A stretch of DNA of 47,066 nucleotides from Chitinophagaceae bacterium (GTDB taxonomy: Bacteria; Bacteroidota; Bacteroidia; Chitinophagales; Chitinophagaceae): NCBI GenBank assembly GCA_017856545.1, contig JAFMEV010000003.1, forward strand, positions 1-47,066. Direction: 5' to 3'. Shown piece by piece: positions 1-9,033 of this stretch (position 1 is the first letter of the stretch; each line of letters starts with the position of its first letter). A program made the translations under genes and the position numbers. Under the pieces are notes generated by a model. It saw nothing but the letters and a program-made list of their open reading frames with translations, was not told the DNA's origin and ran no database searches.

Positions 1-2
1 CA

Positions 3-65
3 GAATGTAAGAATGAATTTGCAAAAAATCCGAAAGCAAATTTAGCAGCAGCGGAATTAAAATAA
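3..65 (+). CDS. C-terminal fragment of an unidentified protein (5' end outside window)
   Basis: An open frame runs from the left edge to a TAA at 63-65 and encodes about 20 residues (ECKNEFAKNP..., ending AAAELK). It is convergent with the SNF2 gene, and a hairpin lies between the two stop codons. The other two plus frames are closed early, which favours this one as the coding tail. The fragment is too short to assign a family. Confidence 0.4.
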   Translation, partial: ECKNEFAKNPKANLAAAELK

Positions 66-77
66 AGTAATGGAATC

Positions 78-101
78 ACTGAGTCCCTTCGGAGACTCAG
101 T
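78..101. terminator. Hairpin between convergent genes, likely terminator
   Basis: ACTGAGTC pairs with GACTCAGT around a C(TTCG)G tetraloop, with a single mismatch inside. The stem ends at the stop codon of the SNF2 gene and lies 12 bp after the stop of the upstream partial gene, so it could serve both strands. There is no strong U tract on either side, so its efficiency is uncertain. Confidence 0.55.
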
Positions 102-3100
102 TATGAAAATAGATAATTGATATCTTCTTTGGTAAGAGATTTAACAAATCCTTCTTCATCGGAAATTAAATCTTTTGCCAAAGCTCTTTTTCTATCTTGT
201 AATTTCAGAATTTTATCTTCCACCGTATCATTACAAATCATACGGTAAGCAAAAATATTTTTTGTTTGACCAATACGATGGGTTCTATCAATAGCTTGTT
301 GCTCCACTGCTGGATTCCACCAAGGATCTACAATGTACACATAATCAGCAGCAGTTAAGTTTAAACCAACTCCACCAGCTTTTAAAGAAATTAAAAATAC
401 TCTACACTTTGGATCGTTTTGGAAACGCTCAATCGCTCTTTCTCTTTCTTGAATAGTACTAGAGCCATCAAAATATTCGAAATCAATTCCTAATTTGGTG
501 AGTTCTTCCTTGATTAACCCCAGCATTCCCAAAAACTGAGAGAAAACAAGGGCTTTATGATCACCAATATTTTCAACGATCTCACGTGTCAACTCCGTTA
601 ATTTAACTGACTCGTTTGGATAGCTTTCATCTTTTATAATCGCAGGACTGTCACATATTTGACGAAGTTTCATCAAACCTTGTAATATAGATAATTGAGA
701 TTTTTGCAAACCCTTCTCTTCCACCATACCTAATAACTTATCTCTATAGTCATTTCTATACGCTTCGTAAATTTTTCTTTGCGCATCTCCCATTTCACAA
801 TACAAAACCATTTCTTGTTTCTCTGGTAAATCTTTAGCCACTTGCTCCTTGGTTCTTCTTAAAATGAAAGGGAAAACAAATTTTCTCAAATGCTCTTTTT
901 GCTCTTGCTCATCAAATTTATCAATAGGCATCGAGAAATTATGCTTGAAGAATTCAACTGATCCCAACATGCCAGGATTCAAGAAATTCATTTGAGCATA
1001 AATATCAAATGTATTATTCTGCAAAGGCGTACCACTCAAACACAATCTGTTGGTAGCTTTTAATAAAGAAGCTGCTTTTGTTACTTTACTAGTTGGATTT
1101 TTAATGGCTTGACTCTCATCCAAAATCACATAATCAAATGCTAATTCAGAAAACATTTTAATATCGCTTCTTAGAGTACCATAGGTAGTGATAATTACTT
1201 CTACCTCTCTATTGATCAACTGTGTTTTATTTCTACTGCCTCCGTGATGAATTTGGAAAGTTAATGAAGGAGTAAATTTCTTTAATTCATTTTGCCAGTT
1301 ATACATCAAACTGGTTGGACATACCACTAAGGCAAAAAGTTGACCATTCTTTTCTTTCAAATGTTGTAAGAAAGATAAGGTTTGAATGGTTTTACCCAAA
1401 CCCATATCATCAGCCAAAATTCCACCCCATTGAACATCATGCAAATAATTTAACCATTGGAAACCACTTACCTGATAAGGTCTAAGCGTTGCAGTCAAAT
1501 GCGATGGTGGATCAACTGCTGCAATAGTATATTTTTCTCTTATGTTTTCGTACTTTCCTTCTAATTGGAAAATTAATTCTGTCTCATCTCTTTGTTGATA
1601 CAATTCATCAATCACAGAAAAATGATACTTGCTTAATTTTAAATTATCTGTTTTACCCTCACCCACCTTAAAGAGTAAAGAATATTTTTGAATCCATTCT
1701 TCAGGTAAAACACCTAAACTTCCATCTTTTAACGGAATATATTGTTGCTTATTGGTAAGCATGTTTTTAATATCCTGTACAGACACTTTTTGATCCCCAA
1801 AGGAAATTTCCACTTTGGCATCAAACCAATCTGTATTACTGCTTATGTATAATCTAGTAGCAGGTTTGGCTGTGTTAAACTTGTATTGTTTTAGAGACTC
1901 GGTTCCAAATAATGGAATTTGTCTTTCTCTTAAAGTATCTATGAATAAAAAGAACCAATTATTCTTTAAGACCTCAGAACCTTTTAATGCTAAAACATTT
2001 CCTTCATTAGGTCTTACGAATCCAGAGTGTAATTGCTCAATCACCAACATCAATTGTCTCTCTTCTGCAAAATTTCGCTCTAAAATAATAATCTTATCTC
2101 CCTCTTGCTGAATGACGCTTGCATTATCATCTTTGGTTACAATAATATTCTGATAAACAAATAAAGGTTCGAAAAATAAAAAGTCATTGCTTTCTCTTAG
2201 GAAAATTTGCAAGGTTGGCTTGATATTTTTTAATTTTTCTTGTACGACATTATCAAATTCCACAACATATTGCTTTGCCAAAGGCAACAAAGTAGATTGC
2301 AAATAACTTGACCAATTATCTAGTGATACTTCTTGAAATCCATTTGGCAAGAAACGCTCCACCCACATTAAGTCTTCTCTTGTTTTCCAATGATGCCATT
2401 CATGATGGTATTGAAAAATATAATGGGATTTAGATTGATTGTCTTCGATGCCCATTTTACCAGCAGCAATATTAACATGAGCATATACCATGTACTTGTC
2501 TTCCAATTTTTCTACCCTAAAAGAAGGCTGAATAGGCTGGTAGACTAAATCTGCTTTTTGCAAATTAGCTGTAGTAAATGGTTTATTATGTGGAATGAAG
2601 AAACTAAAAGGATGTTCAGATAAATCTCTCCAAACTTTTTCAATTTTAGGATGCAAGTACTCTTGCATTAATTCTTTTGTTTCTTCAGGTAAGCTTGCCT
2701 CATCTGCATGAAGAATGGTATCCCAGAAACCTTGAAATGGTGAATTTTTATTTAAAAACTTAGCCATTTCAGCAGGTTGCAATTTCTTCACTAATTGCAA
2801 CAAAACTTTATCTTCTTCATTGATTAATGCAGGTGTAACTAATTTAGCTAAGTCTATTTTTTCTACTTTCCCAATAAAAGAAGTTCCTTCATCATTCACT
2901 TCCCCTTTAATGATATTAAATTGTATATAAGGATAACTATTGGCATCTTCTTGCATAACCAATCCAAAGCGATGGGTGATTTTTTCTTCTTTAGGCTCTC
3001 TGGTTTCAACTTCTACGATAGGTAATGACTTAGAAAAACCGATTTGCTTAGAAATGCCATCATTATTGATTCTTTGAATACTACTATCTAATACTTTTAA

Positions 3101-3859
3101 GAAAGGTTTTCCATCTTGATAAGTAAACTCAAATTTATTTTCTAGGTTATCTTTTAATGAATAACCATATAATGCTAATAACTTATTTTTTTCTCTATCC
3201 CAGTTTCTAATTGAATCAAAATAATCTGCACCTTTTAATTGAAATAGCAACAATAAAAGCATGGTCTTATGCAAACAAAGAGGATAAGCTGTTTCAGACA
3301 AGCAATCACAAGAAGTATCAAAAAATCTTTCTTCGTTTTTTTGAATGATGATATGATGCGTTTTTCCATGATGCTCCACTTCTGCTTCTACCCTTTCATT
3401 CTCACTCAATAAAATATGAGGTCTTATGGTTTTTAAAGTATTTTCTGCTTTTTCAAAAGTGTCTTTTGAACAAAGCATCTTGATCATTTTAAGATCTAAG
3501 TTTTTAGTTCGCAGTAATGTATGGGTAGTCTTGTAGGCCTCCGATTGATATTCCAACATATTTTTATCCATTAAATCTTGGATAAAAAACAAAGCGGCAG
3601 CTTTATGTCTACAAACTTCTGATAAATTATAAGGACAGCCACATCTTAAAGACAAAGTAGCTGGATTCTTAAAGTTCTCAATCGTCACTTTATAAAAAGT
3701 GCTATAGCCATCATCTTTAACCCTGCAATGGATAGAACCCAATAATGGATCGAACTTAACAAGTTCAATATTTTTTAAGGCAAAAATTCGCTTACCTCTT
3801 CTAATCACCTCTTCGGTGCCGTAACTGTATATGTGTTTAACTAAATAGGGTAATGCCAT
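101..3859 (-). CDS. SNF2-family DEAD/DEAH-box helicase with two SWIM zinc fingers
   Basis: A 1252-residue SWI2/SNF2-type ATPase expected to translocate on DNA in the cytoplasm; the bacterial target is unknown. Two CxC...CxH SWIM-like motifs are visible, CGCPYNLSEVCRH near residue 73 and CDCLSETAYPLCLH near residue 185. The long middle region has no motif I recognise. The C-terminal third carries the SNF2 core: RPYQ near 790, Walker A DDMGLGKT near 820, a DESQ Walker B near 915, SGTPLQNN, and motif VI THRIGQ. The ATG at 3859 follows a TAnnTTTG element and a hairpin. The fold is complete. The gene is downstream of comB on the same strand but appears to have its own promoter. Family assignment is firm; cellular role is not known. 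Confidence 0.95.
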   Translation of the reverse strand: MALPYLVKHIYSYGTEEVIRRGKRIFALKNIELVKFDPLLGSIHCRVKDDGYSTFYKVTIENFKNPATLSLRCGCPYNLSEVCRHKAAALFFIQDLMDKNMLEYQSEAYKTTHTLLRTKNLDLKMIKMLCSKDTFEKAENTLKTIRPHILLSENERVEAEVEHHGKTHHIIIQKNEERFFDTSCDCLSETAYPLCLHKTMLLLLLFQLKGADYFDSIRNWDREKNKLLALYGYSLKDNLENKFEFTYQDGKPFLKVLDSSIQRINNDGISKQIGFSKSLPIVEVETREPKEEKITHRFGLVMQEDANSYPYIQFNIIKGEVNDEGTSFIGKVEKIDLAKLVTPALINEEDKVLLQLVKKLQPAEMAKFLNKNSPFQGFWDTILHADEASLPEETKELMQEYLHPKIEKVWRDLSEHPFSFFIPHNKPFTTANLQKADLVYQPIQPSFRVEKLEDKYMVYAHVNIAAGKMGIEDNQSKSHYIFQYHHEWHHWKTREDLMWVERFLPNGFQEVSLDNWSSYLQSTLLPLAKQYVVEFDNVVQEKLKNIKPTLQIFLRESNDFLFFEPLFVYQNIIVTKDDNASVIQQEGDKIIILERNFAEERQLMLVIEQLHSGFVRPNEGNVLALKGSEVLKNNWFFLFIDTLRERQIPLFGTESLKQYKFNTAKPATRLYISSNTDWFDAKVEISFGDQKVSVQDIKNMLTNKQQYIPLKDGSLGVLPEEWIQKYSLLFKVGEGKTDNLKLSKYHFSVIDELYQQRDETELIFQLEGKYENIREKYTIAAVDPPSHLTATLRPYQVSGFQWLNYLHDVQWGGILADDMGLGKTIQTLSFLQHLKEKNGQLFALVVCPTSLMYNWQNELKKFTPSLTFQIHHGGSRNKTQLINREVEVIITTYGTLRSDIKMFSELAFDYVILDESQAIKNPTSKVTKAASLLKATNRLCLSGTPLQNNTFDIYAQMNFLNPGMLGSVEFFKHNFSMPIDKFDEQEQKEHLRKFVFPFILRRTKEQVAKDLPEKQEMVLYCEMGDAQRKIYEAYRNDYRDKLLGMVEEKGLQKSQLSILQGLMKLRQICDSPAIIKDESYPNESVKLTELTREIVENIGDHKALVFSQFLGMLGLIKEELTKLGIDFEYFDGSSTIQERERAIERFQNDPKCRVFLISLKAGGVGLNLTAADYVYIVDPWWNPAVEQQAIDRTHRIGQTKNIFAYRMICNDTVEDKILKLQDRKRALAKDLISDEEGFVKSLTKEDINYLFS

Positions 3860-3867
3860 AATAAATA

Positions 3868-3895
3868 CAAATTACCCTTCAAAAAGGGCAATTTG
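3868..3895 (-). terminator. Hairpin between comB and the SNF2 gene
   Basis: CAAATTACCCTT and AAGGGCAATTTG pair around a 4-nt loop. The one mismatch on the plus strand becomes a G-U pair in minus-strand RNA, giving a continuous 12-bp stem followed by UAUUUAUU. It could end comB transcripts. It also lies just downstream of the SNF2 -7 element, so it may form in the SNF2 5' leader. Confidence 0.55.
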
Positions 3896-3903
3896 CAAAT
3901 GTA
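3896..3903 (-). promoter_or_regulatory. TAnnTTTG -7 promoter element for the SNF2 gene
   Basis: Minus-strand TACATTTG matches the Bacteroidota -7 consensus and lies 36 nt upstream of the SNF2 ATG. No TTTG is seen at the expected -33 spacing. Confidence 0.5.
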
Positions 3904-3915
3904 CAACTTTGTGGG

Positions 3916-4650
3916 CTATTTTAAGTCAATCAATGCCCCATTCTTGAAAATGGGCAAAGAAGGGGCAACATCCTTAGAAATACAATATAGCATGTCTTCT
4001 TCTAAGCCATATGCTGCCAAACGATGCCAATGTGTTAGGGTCTTAATATAGTTTGGCAAATCCGCCTTGTGCATGTTATATAAATTATTGGCCATATAAC
4101 TACTATCGCAATGAATTGTAAACTGGTCTTTGATTTCTTCAATCACTGCTCCAGCAAATAAAGTGTCTTCTATATTAAATCTATTTTTCCAACCAGAACA
4201 ACCTAAAATAATATTGGCATTTTGTTCTTTTAAAAAACTAACCACTTTTGATAAATTAGGAAATGAGCCTGTTATCACTTCTTTAGCACCTTGCTTCAAA
4301 GCCATATGCAACAATTTGGTACCATTGGTAGTGGTAATCACAAGGGTTTTATTTTCGATAAAAGATCTTGGATATTCAGAAGGCGAATTACCATAAGCCA
4401 ATCCTGGAATAATTTTTCCATCTCTTTCACCCGCAGTAATTCCTCCCGTTTGCTTACCCATTTCGATACATAATTCCGCTGAATCAACAGGGATAATTTT
4501 GGATGCACCATTATATAAAGCAGTCGCCATGGTGGAGGTAGCTCTAAACACATCAATAATCACTACTATTGAATCATGCACTTCATACAAGTCTAATAAA
4601 GAAGGGGTTAATACCGTGTGTAGACTTGGTTTCTTTTTTTGTTCACTCAT
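3916..4650 (-). CDS. comB: ComB-family 2-phosphosulfolactate phosphatase
   Basis: A 244-residue protein of the 2-phosphosulfolactate phosphatase family, which in methanogens hydrolyses phosphosulfolactate to sulfolactate in coenzyme M synthesis. Family-like segments are VVIIDVFRATSTM (residues about 29-41), TAGERDGKIIPGLAYGNSP in the middle, TTTNGT, and GCSGWKNRFNIEDTLFAG. Length is normal for the family. No coenzyme M genes are nearby and none are expected in Bacteroidota, so the substrate here is open; sulfolactate or sulfonolipid-related metabolism is a speculation. The ATG at 4650 is only 5 nt from a promoter element, so the mRNA may be leaderless. Family confident, reaction in this organism inferred. 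Confidence 0.88.
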   Translation of the reverse strand: MSEQKKKPSLHTVLTPSLLDLYEVHDSIVVIIDVFRATSTMATALYNGASKIIPVDSAELCIEMGKQTGGITAGERDGKIIPGLAYGNSPSEYPRSFIENKTLVITTTNGTKLLHMALKQGAKEVITGSFPNLSKVVSFLKEQNANIILGCSGWKNRFNIEDTLFAGAVIEEIKDQFTIHCDSSYMANNLYNMHKADLPNYIKTLTHWHRLAAYGLEEDMLYCISKDVAPSLPIFKNGALIDLK

Positions 4651-4655
4651 AGGCG

Positions 4656-4663
4656 CAAAGATA
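4656..4663 (-). promoter_or_regulatory. TAnnTTTG -7 promoter element for comB
   Basis: Minus-strand TATCTTTG matches the Bacteroidota -7 consensus and ends 5 nt before the comB ATG, so transcription would begin at or next to the start codon. Confidence 0.55.
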
Positions 4664-4687
4664 CAACAAGACTCATTTTTTTAATCG

Positions 4688-5035
4688 TTAAATTTTATCT
4701 TTTGCTTTATTTAACAATAAAATTTCCGAAATAATAATCTCTGTTGTAGCTCTTTTGATTTCATTCTTATCTGTATAAGATTTATTCACAATTCTACCCT
4801 CAATGGCAATTTCGGAACCCTTCAATAAATACTGTTCTGCATATTGTGCCAACTTAGACCATGCTACTAAATTAAACCACTGTGTTTCATCCACCCATTC
4901 CCCTTTTGCATTTTTAAATCGGTCATTGACTGCAATACTTAAATTGGCAACCTTTTTATCTGTATCAAAAATTTTGATCTCCGGGGCAGCACCTAGATGC
5001 CCAATTAATTGCACTTTGTTTTTAATTGCTTTCAT
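4688..5035 (-). CDS. ssb: Single-stranded DNA-binding protein
   Basis: A 115-residue OB-fold SSB that coats single-stranded DNA during replication and repair. The start is set at the ATG of MKAIKNKVQLIGHLG, not at the 14-codon upstream extension in the ORF track, because family members begin with this strand. Diagnostic segments are the NKVQLIGHLG opening, WFNLVAWSKLA and the SEIAIEGRIVNKSY strand. It lacks the long disordered tail ending in an acidic phenylalanine tip (DDDLPF-like) found in the main replicative SSB; it ends LLNKAKDKI. It is therefore probably an accessory short SSB rather than the only copy. The gcvT terminator lies upstream, so it is likely transcribed separately. Confidence 0.92.
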   Translation of the reverse strand: MKAIKNKVQLIGHLGAAPEIKIFDTDKKVANLSIAVNDRFKNAKGEWVDETQWFNLVAWSKLAQYAEQYLLKGSEIAIEGRIVNKSYTDKNEIKRATTEIIISEILLLNKAKDKI

Positions 5036-5108
5036 AAAATTATTTTTTTGTTGAACCACAAAACTGCAAGAAAGCAAAGTGCTAAAACATAGTAATTATC
5101 TATACAAA

Positions 5109-5132
5109 AAAAGGGGGCAATTGCCCCCTTTT
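5109..5132 (-). terminator. Intrinsic terminator after gcvT
   Basis: A perfect 24-bp palindrome, AAAAGGGGGCAATTGCCCCCTTTT, with a G/C-rich stem. In minus-strand RNA it continues into a seven-base U tract, placing a strong terminator about 20 nt after the gcvT stop. Confidence 0.92.
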
Positions 5133-5151
5133 ATATGATGTTGATCATTTT

Positions 5152-6246
5152 TTACTTAAAAGGAAACTTCACCACTTTAGCCTTAACCAGCGTATTTCTA
5201 ATATCAATATAAATTTCAGTACCCAATTTTGCATGTTCCGTTGCAACATAACCTAAGCCAATTGCTTTGCCTAAACTTGGGGCCTGCGTTCCAGATGTAA
5301 CGGAACCAATTTCTTTTCCATCAGCATCTTTAATTATATAATAATGACGAGGTATCCCTCTATCAATCATTTCAAAACCTACTAATTTTTTAGCAACTCC
5401 ATTTTCTTTTTGAGCTTTAATAGCAGCAGCATTGGTAAACTCTTTGGTGAATTTTGTAATCCAACCTAAACCAGCTTCAATAGGGCTAGTGGTATCATCA
5501 ATATCATTACCGTATAAACAAAAGCCCATCTCTAATCTTAAAGTGTCTCTTGCACCCAATCCAATAGGTTGTATACCAAATGCAGCTCCTTTTTCAAATA
5601 AAGCATCCCAAACTTTTGAAGCATTATCGTCTATATCTTCAAAATAAATTTCAACACCTCCAGCACCTGTATATCCTGTTGCACTAATTAAAACATTATC
5701 AATGCCCAATAAAGTTCCTTTTGCAAAACTATAATAAGGCATATTGAGCACATCAATATCTGTCATTTGTTGTACAATCTGAGTAGCTTTTGGACCTTGC
5801 ACCGCTAACAAAGCAGTCTTTGCACTAATATTATGCATTTCAACTCCCTTTGTATTATAACTACTAATCCAATTCCAATCTTTTTCAATATTAGAAGCAT
5901 TCACCACCAACATGTAAACTTTATGCTTCTCTACACAATACACCAATAAGTCATCTACAATACCGCCAGTAGTATTTGGCAAGCAACTATACTGTGCTTT
6001 ACCATCTTCTAAAACTGAAGCATCGTTAGATGTTACACGTTGAATTAAATCCAATGCATCTGGTCCTCTTAAAATAAACTCTCCCATATGACTCACGTCA
6101 AATACGCCAGCAGCATTTCTAACAGCAGCATGCTCCACATTAATTCCAGCATAACTAATTGGCATATTGTATCCAGCAAAAGCAGCCATTTTTGCACCAA
6201 GTGCTAAATGTTTAGCAGTAAAAGGGGTGTTTAAGATTTCACTCAT
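5152..6246 (-). CDS. gcvT: Aminomethyltransferase (glycine cleavage system T protein)
   Basis: A 364-residue GcvT that takes the aminomethyl group from lipoyl-GcvH, releases ammonia and forms 5,10-methylene-tetrahydrofolate. Family signatures include [12 protein letters not shown] near residue 46, [19 protein letters not shown] near 85, [13 protein letters not shown] near 192, and [20 protein letters not shown] in the folate-binding region. Length is typical and the C-terminal barrel domain is complete. The start ATG at 6246 has TACCTTTG 16 nt upstream. Its partner gcvH lies 11 kb away on the other strand, and gcvP is not in this window, so the system is dispersed. Confidence 0.97.
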   Translation of the reverse strand: MSEILNTPFTAKHLALGAKMAAFAGYNMPISYAGINVEHAAVRNAAGVFDVSHMGEFILRGPDALDLIQRVTSNDASVLEDGKAQYSCLPNTTGGIVDDLLVYCVEKHKVYMLVVNASNIEKDWNWISSYNTKGVEMHNISAKTALLAVQGPKATQIVQQMTDIDVLNMPYYSFAKGTLLGIDNVLISATGYTGAGGVEIYFEDIDDNASKVWDALFEKGAAFGIQPIGLGARDTLRLEMGFCLYGNDIDDTTSPIEAGLGWITKFTKEFTNAAAIKAQKENGVAKKLVGFEMIDRGIPRHYYIIKDADGKEIGSVTSGTQAPSLGKAIGLGYVATEHAKLGTEIYIDIRNTLVKAKVVKFPFK

Positions 6247-6262
6247 CTATTTAAAATTTGTC

Positions 6263-6270
6263 CAAAGGTA
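6263..6270 (-). promoter_or_regulatory. TAnnTTTG -7 promoter element for gcvT
   Basis: Minus-strand TACCTTTG, 16 nt upstream of the gcvT ATG and just after the terminator of the preceding gene. Confidence 0.55.
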
Positions 6271-6276
6271 CATAAA

Positions 6277-6310
6277 AAAAACACCCCCTCTAAAAAGAAG
6301 GGATGTTTTT
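6277..6310 (-). terminator. Intrinsic terminator after the PspC-domain gene
   Basis: Arms at 6277-6290 and 6297-6310 pair over 14 positions around a 6-nt loop. The two plus-strand mismatches become G-U pairs in minus-strand RNA, which ends in eight U residues. This polarity assigns it to the minus-strand gene upstream. Confidence 0.88.
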
Positions 6311-6334
6311 CATCTTAACTATAAACAATTGAAT

Positions 6335-8593
6335 CTAATAAGTAAAACGCTCCAAAACCCAATTGATGTCGGTTAATTTACCTGCGACTTTTGGAAGTCT
6401 GCTTTTCTTTACATCTGAAGCATCTACAGATGCGGATATCTTTTGGGTAGATTTATTGATATCCTTTTTTTGCTTCTCCAAAGCTTTGTCAATTTTTTCT
6501 AACTCTCTTAATTTTTCTTCTCTGTTTTTCTCTAAATTATTTTCAATCTCTTCTCTTTCTCTTTTCAATTCCTCCAATCTTTGCTCCATTTCGTCTGGAT
6601 CCTGATCATCGTTATTTAATTTCTCCTCAGCATCATCATCTCTTTTGATTTTTTCTAAACCAGTGGCAGTCATTTTATACTCAACGCCACGCTCATAAGA
6701 AAATGATTCATTATCCCATGGCTCATTCCACTCATCATACCAATCATCATCAGAAGAAATACGGTCAAAGGTTTCGGTATGCATACCTCTGCCATTGATT
6801 CTAACATTGGTTTGAGACCAACCTTTATTAGTTATTTTGATTCGCTTACCCAATGGCACAGCAATAGTCATAATAATATGTTGGTTTCTGAATTTATCTT
6901 TCTTATTAATAGCAATACCTCTATCCAAAAACACCAAACTATCTTGTTGCGTCAAATCAAAATTAATTTTACTAGCTAATTCATTGGCATTTTGAATGGT
7001 TTTACCATTACTTAATTTCACCACTTTTACTTGAAAACTATCCGTCTTGGATTGAACAATTCTAATTCTTAGGTTTCTTACAAAAACAGTGTCTTCATCT
7101 GAAAACGCATCAAAAGGTGAAATTTGAAACCAACGATCTTCATAATATTTCATTTTTGGTGATGCGGTCACTTCTAAATAATCTACTGCAGGATTCGCTA
7201 ATGCAACTGTTTGTTCCTCTGGAACATTATGTTTAGAAAAACTATGCCCTAAGCTACTTCCAAAATAGAATAATAAAACCCAACCTACTACCCATAAAGC
7301 AACAAAGCTAGACCTTACCCATACATTGGCTTTTTTGTATCCAGCCAATTTTCTTACTACGGCAGTAACAATTCCTATGATAGGTACCCAAACAAAGAAT
7401 AATAAAGCACCATATACAGACCATATTTGCGCACCATCTTCCAATAAGAATTTTCTAAGCGGCATTACTGCAGTTGCTGCTACTCCAATTCCAAACAAAG
7501 CTGCTAATAATGAAATGCCTATAATACCTAATATAAAATATACAAAGGCTTTAATACTTATTGTGATGATTCTTCCTATATAGTAAACAATACCTTTTCT
7601 TTTTTCTGAAGGGTGAGCAGATGCCCCATTTTTTGTATTAGAAGCATGATCGGTTTGATATTTATTTTTCAAATCACTTCCCCATCCTTGCGCTCTTTTA
7701 CTAAAACCTTCCATATCATTTTGAATGGTATTCTTAATACTATTCAAATCCACTTTCTCCCCTACCATTTCTAATTTATCAGCACTTGTTTTTGCTTCTG
7801 GTAATACCAACCAAAGTACAATGTAAATAAATACTGATCCTGGACTAAATGTAATATCTAAGAAATTAGGGAAATCTGGTGCATCCCAAAATTGGAATAA
7901 ATGTATTTCTCTAAAATTAAATACTAAACGAATAAAAGGTATTAAAAATAAAATTCTGATAATCCATACCTTAATTCCAAAATATTTAGACAAGCCGGCA
8001 CAAACACCGCCAATCACTTTGTTTTCAATATCTCTAAACAATCTTTTTTTAACCCCTCCGATTTCTTTTACGGAAGAACTTGGAACGGCAATCCATAAAA
8101 TTAAATACCCTAAAATATTTACACCGATCAAAAAGATCCATAAAATTCTTACCAATAATGGTTCCAAGCCAAAGTAATTTGCAATACCACTACAAACTCC
8201 ACCTAAAACTTTGTTTTGCTCGTCACGGTATAAACGCTTTGGTCTTATATTATCCCAATTATTTTGTCCTTCATTTTGAGAAGAAGAATAATTAGAATTA
8301 CCTGAACTTGATTGTGCTTCAAAACCATCCTGTGCTTCAAAATCAGCTGGACGACCAATGCTTTCAATAATTAAATTGATATCATCTTCTGTAATACAAA
8401 CTGCACCCTTCTTCAATCTATCTTCACATAATTCTGCTACACGACATTCGATATCATTGATGATTTCATCTTTACCTTCTTCTTTTTCAAAATAAGCACT
8501 AAGCGATTCTATATAATTTTTCAAATTTTCATAAGCCATTTCTTCAATTGGAAGAATGCGACCTTGGAAATTTATATTGATTACTTTTTTCAT
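6335..8593 (-). CDS. PspC-domain membrane protein with two PspC repeats and a C-terminal coiled coil
   Basis: A 752-residue protein starting at MKKVININFQGRILP; the 24 codons before it in the ORF track overlap padR and are not family-like. Order: an N-terminal soluble segment (about 1-100), two PspC domains opening KRLYRDEQNKVLGGVCSG and KKRLFRDIENKVIGGVCAG, each followed by hydrophobic segments, several further transmembrane helices (about residues 340-460), a soluble region rich in beta strands, and a highly charged coiled coil (EMEQRLEELKREREEIENN) near the C-terminus. PspC proteins sense or stabilise the inner membrane under stress. It is 10 bp downstream of padR, so PadR probably controls it. 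The double PspC and coiled-coil tail are visible; the signal it senses is unknown. Confidence 0.9.
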   Translation of the reverse strand: MKKVININFQGRILPIEEMAYENLKNYIESLSAYFEKEEGKDEIINDIECRVAELCEDRLKKGAVCITEDDINLIIESIGRPADFEAQDGFEAQSSSGNSNYSSSQNEGQNNWDNIRPKRLYRDEQNKVLGGVCSGIANYFGLEPLLVRILWIFLIGVNILGYLILWIAVPSSSVKEIGGVKKRLFRDIENKVIGGVCAGLSKYFGIKVWIIRILFLIPFIRLVFNFREIHLFQFWDAPDFPNFLDITFSPGSVFIYIVLWLVLPEAKTSADKLEMVGEKVDLNSIKNTIQNDMEGFSKRAQGWGSDLKNKYQTDHASNTKNGASAHPSEKRKGIVYYIGRIITISIKAFVYFILGIIGISLLAALFGIGVAATAVMPLRKFLLEDGAQIWSVYGALLFFVWVPIIGIVTAVVRKLAGYKKANVWVRSSFVALWVVGWVLLFYFGSSLGHSFSKHNVPEEQTVALANPAVDYLEVTASPKMKYYEDRWFQISPFDAFSDEDTVFVRNLRIRIVQSKTDSFQVKVVKLSNGKTIQNANELASKINFDLTQQDSLVFLDRGIAINKKDKFRNQHIIMTIAVPLGKRIKITNKGWSQTNVRINGRGMHTETFDRISSDDDWYDEWNEPWDNESFSYERGVEYKMTATGLEKIKRDDDAEEKLNNDDQDPDEMEQRLEELKREREEIENNLEKNREEKLRELEKIDKALEKQKKDINKSTQKISASVDASDVKKSRLPKVAGKLTDINWVLERFTY

Positions 8594-8603
8594 TACTTTA
8601 AAT

Positions 8604-8969
8604 TTATTCAGCAGTATCTGCTTCGTTAACAATGGGGTTTGCTTTTGGCGCAATAATGGCTTCAACCGAACTTGCCATTTCAGACCAAGTAGTATGTAAT
8701 GCTTGATAGGCTTTCTCGCCTTCTTCGGTCATTACAAAATATTTTCTTGGGGGTCCACTGATACTTTCTACCCAACGGTAATTTAATAAGCCCGCATTTT
8801 TTAATCTTGTTAACAAAGGATACAAAGTACCTTCTAGAATATGCAGATTGGCCGCTTTCATTTGCTCAACAATATCACTCGGATAAACCTCGCCTTGTTG
8901 AATGATGGACAATATGCAAAACTCCAAAACGCCCTTGCGCATCTGACTTTGTGTGTTTTGAATATCCAT
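8604..8969 (-). CDS. PadR-family transcriptional regulator
   Basis: A 121-residue winged-helix regulator. The core matches the family: a KGVLEFCILSII helix, QQGEVYPSDIVEQM, the recognition region LEGTLYPLLTRLKNAGLL, and the wing SGPPRKYFVMTEEGEKAY, followed by a short dimerisation helix. PadR proteins typically repress an adjacent gene and themselves and release DNA on ligand binding. It is the first gene of a two-gene unit with the PspC protein, an arrangement common in Bacteroidota. Its promoter region has two palindromes immediately upstream of the -7 element, consistent with autorepression. Ligand unknown. Confidence 0.93.
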   Translation of the reverse strand: MDIQNTQSQMRKGVLEFCILSIIQQGEVYPSDIVEQMKAANLHILEGTLYPLLTRLKNAGLLNYRWVESISGPPRKYFVMTEEGEKAYQALHTTWSEMASSVEAIIAPKANPIVNEADTAE

Positions 8970-8986
8970 AATTTGAATTTATACCA

Positions 8987-8994
8987 CAAAGCTA
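8987..8994 (-). promoter_or_regulatory. TAnnTTTG -7 promoter element for padR-pspC
   Basis: Minus-strand TAGCTTTG, 17 nt upstream of the padR ATG. The 23-bp palindrome begins 11 bp upstream of it, covering the expected -33 region. Confidence 0.6.
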
Positions 8995-9005
8995 AGGAGA
9001 AATAA

Positions 9006-9028
9006 GGTACTATGCATCACATAGTACC
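9006..9028. promoter_or_regulatory. 23-bp palindrome, probable PadR operator
   Basis: GGTACTATG and CATAGTACC form a perfect 9-bp inverted repeat around CATCA. The site lies upstream of the padR -7 element where RNA polymerase would contact -33, the usual place for an autorepressor. Assignment to PadR is inference from position and symmetry. Confidence 0.6.
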
Positions 9029-9033
9029 AAGTT

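Noticed and set aside
1815-2111. 98-aa plus-strand ORF inside the SNF2 gene
   Set aside because: Antisense shadow; no start signal or family.
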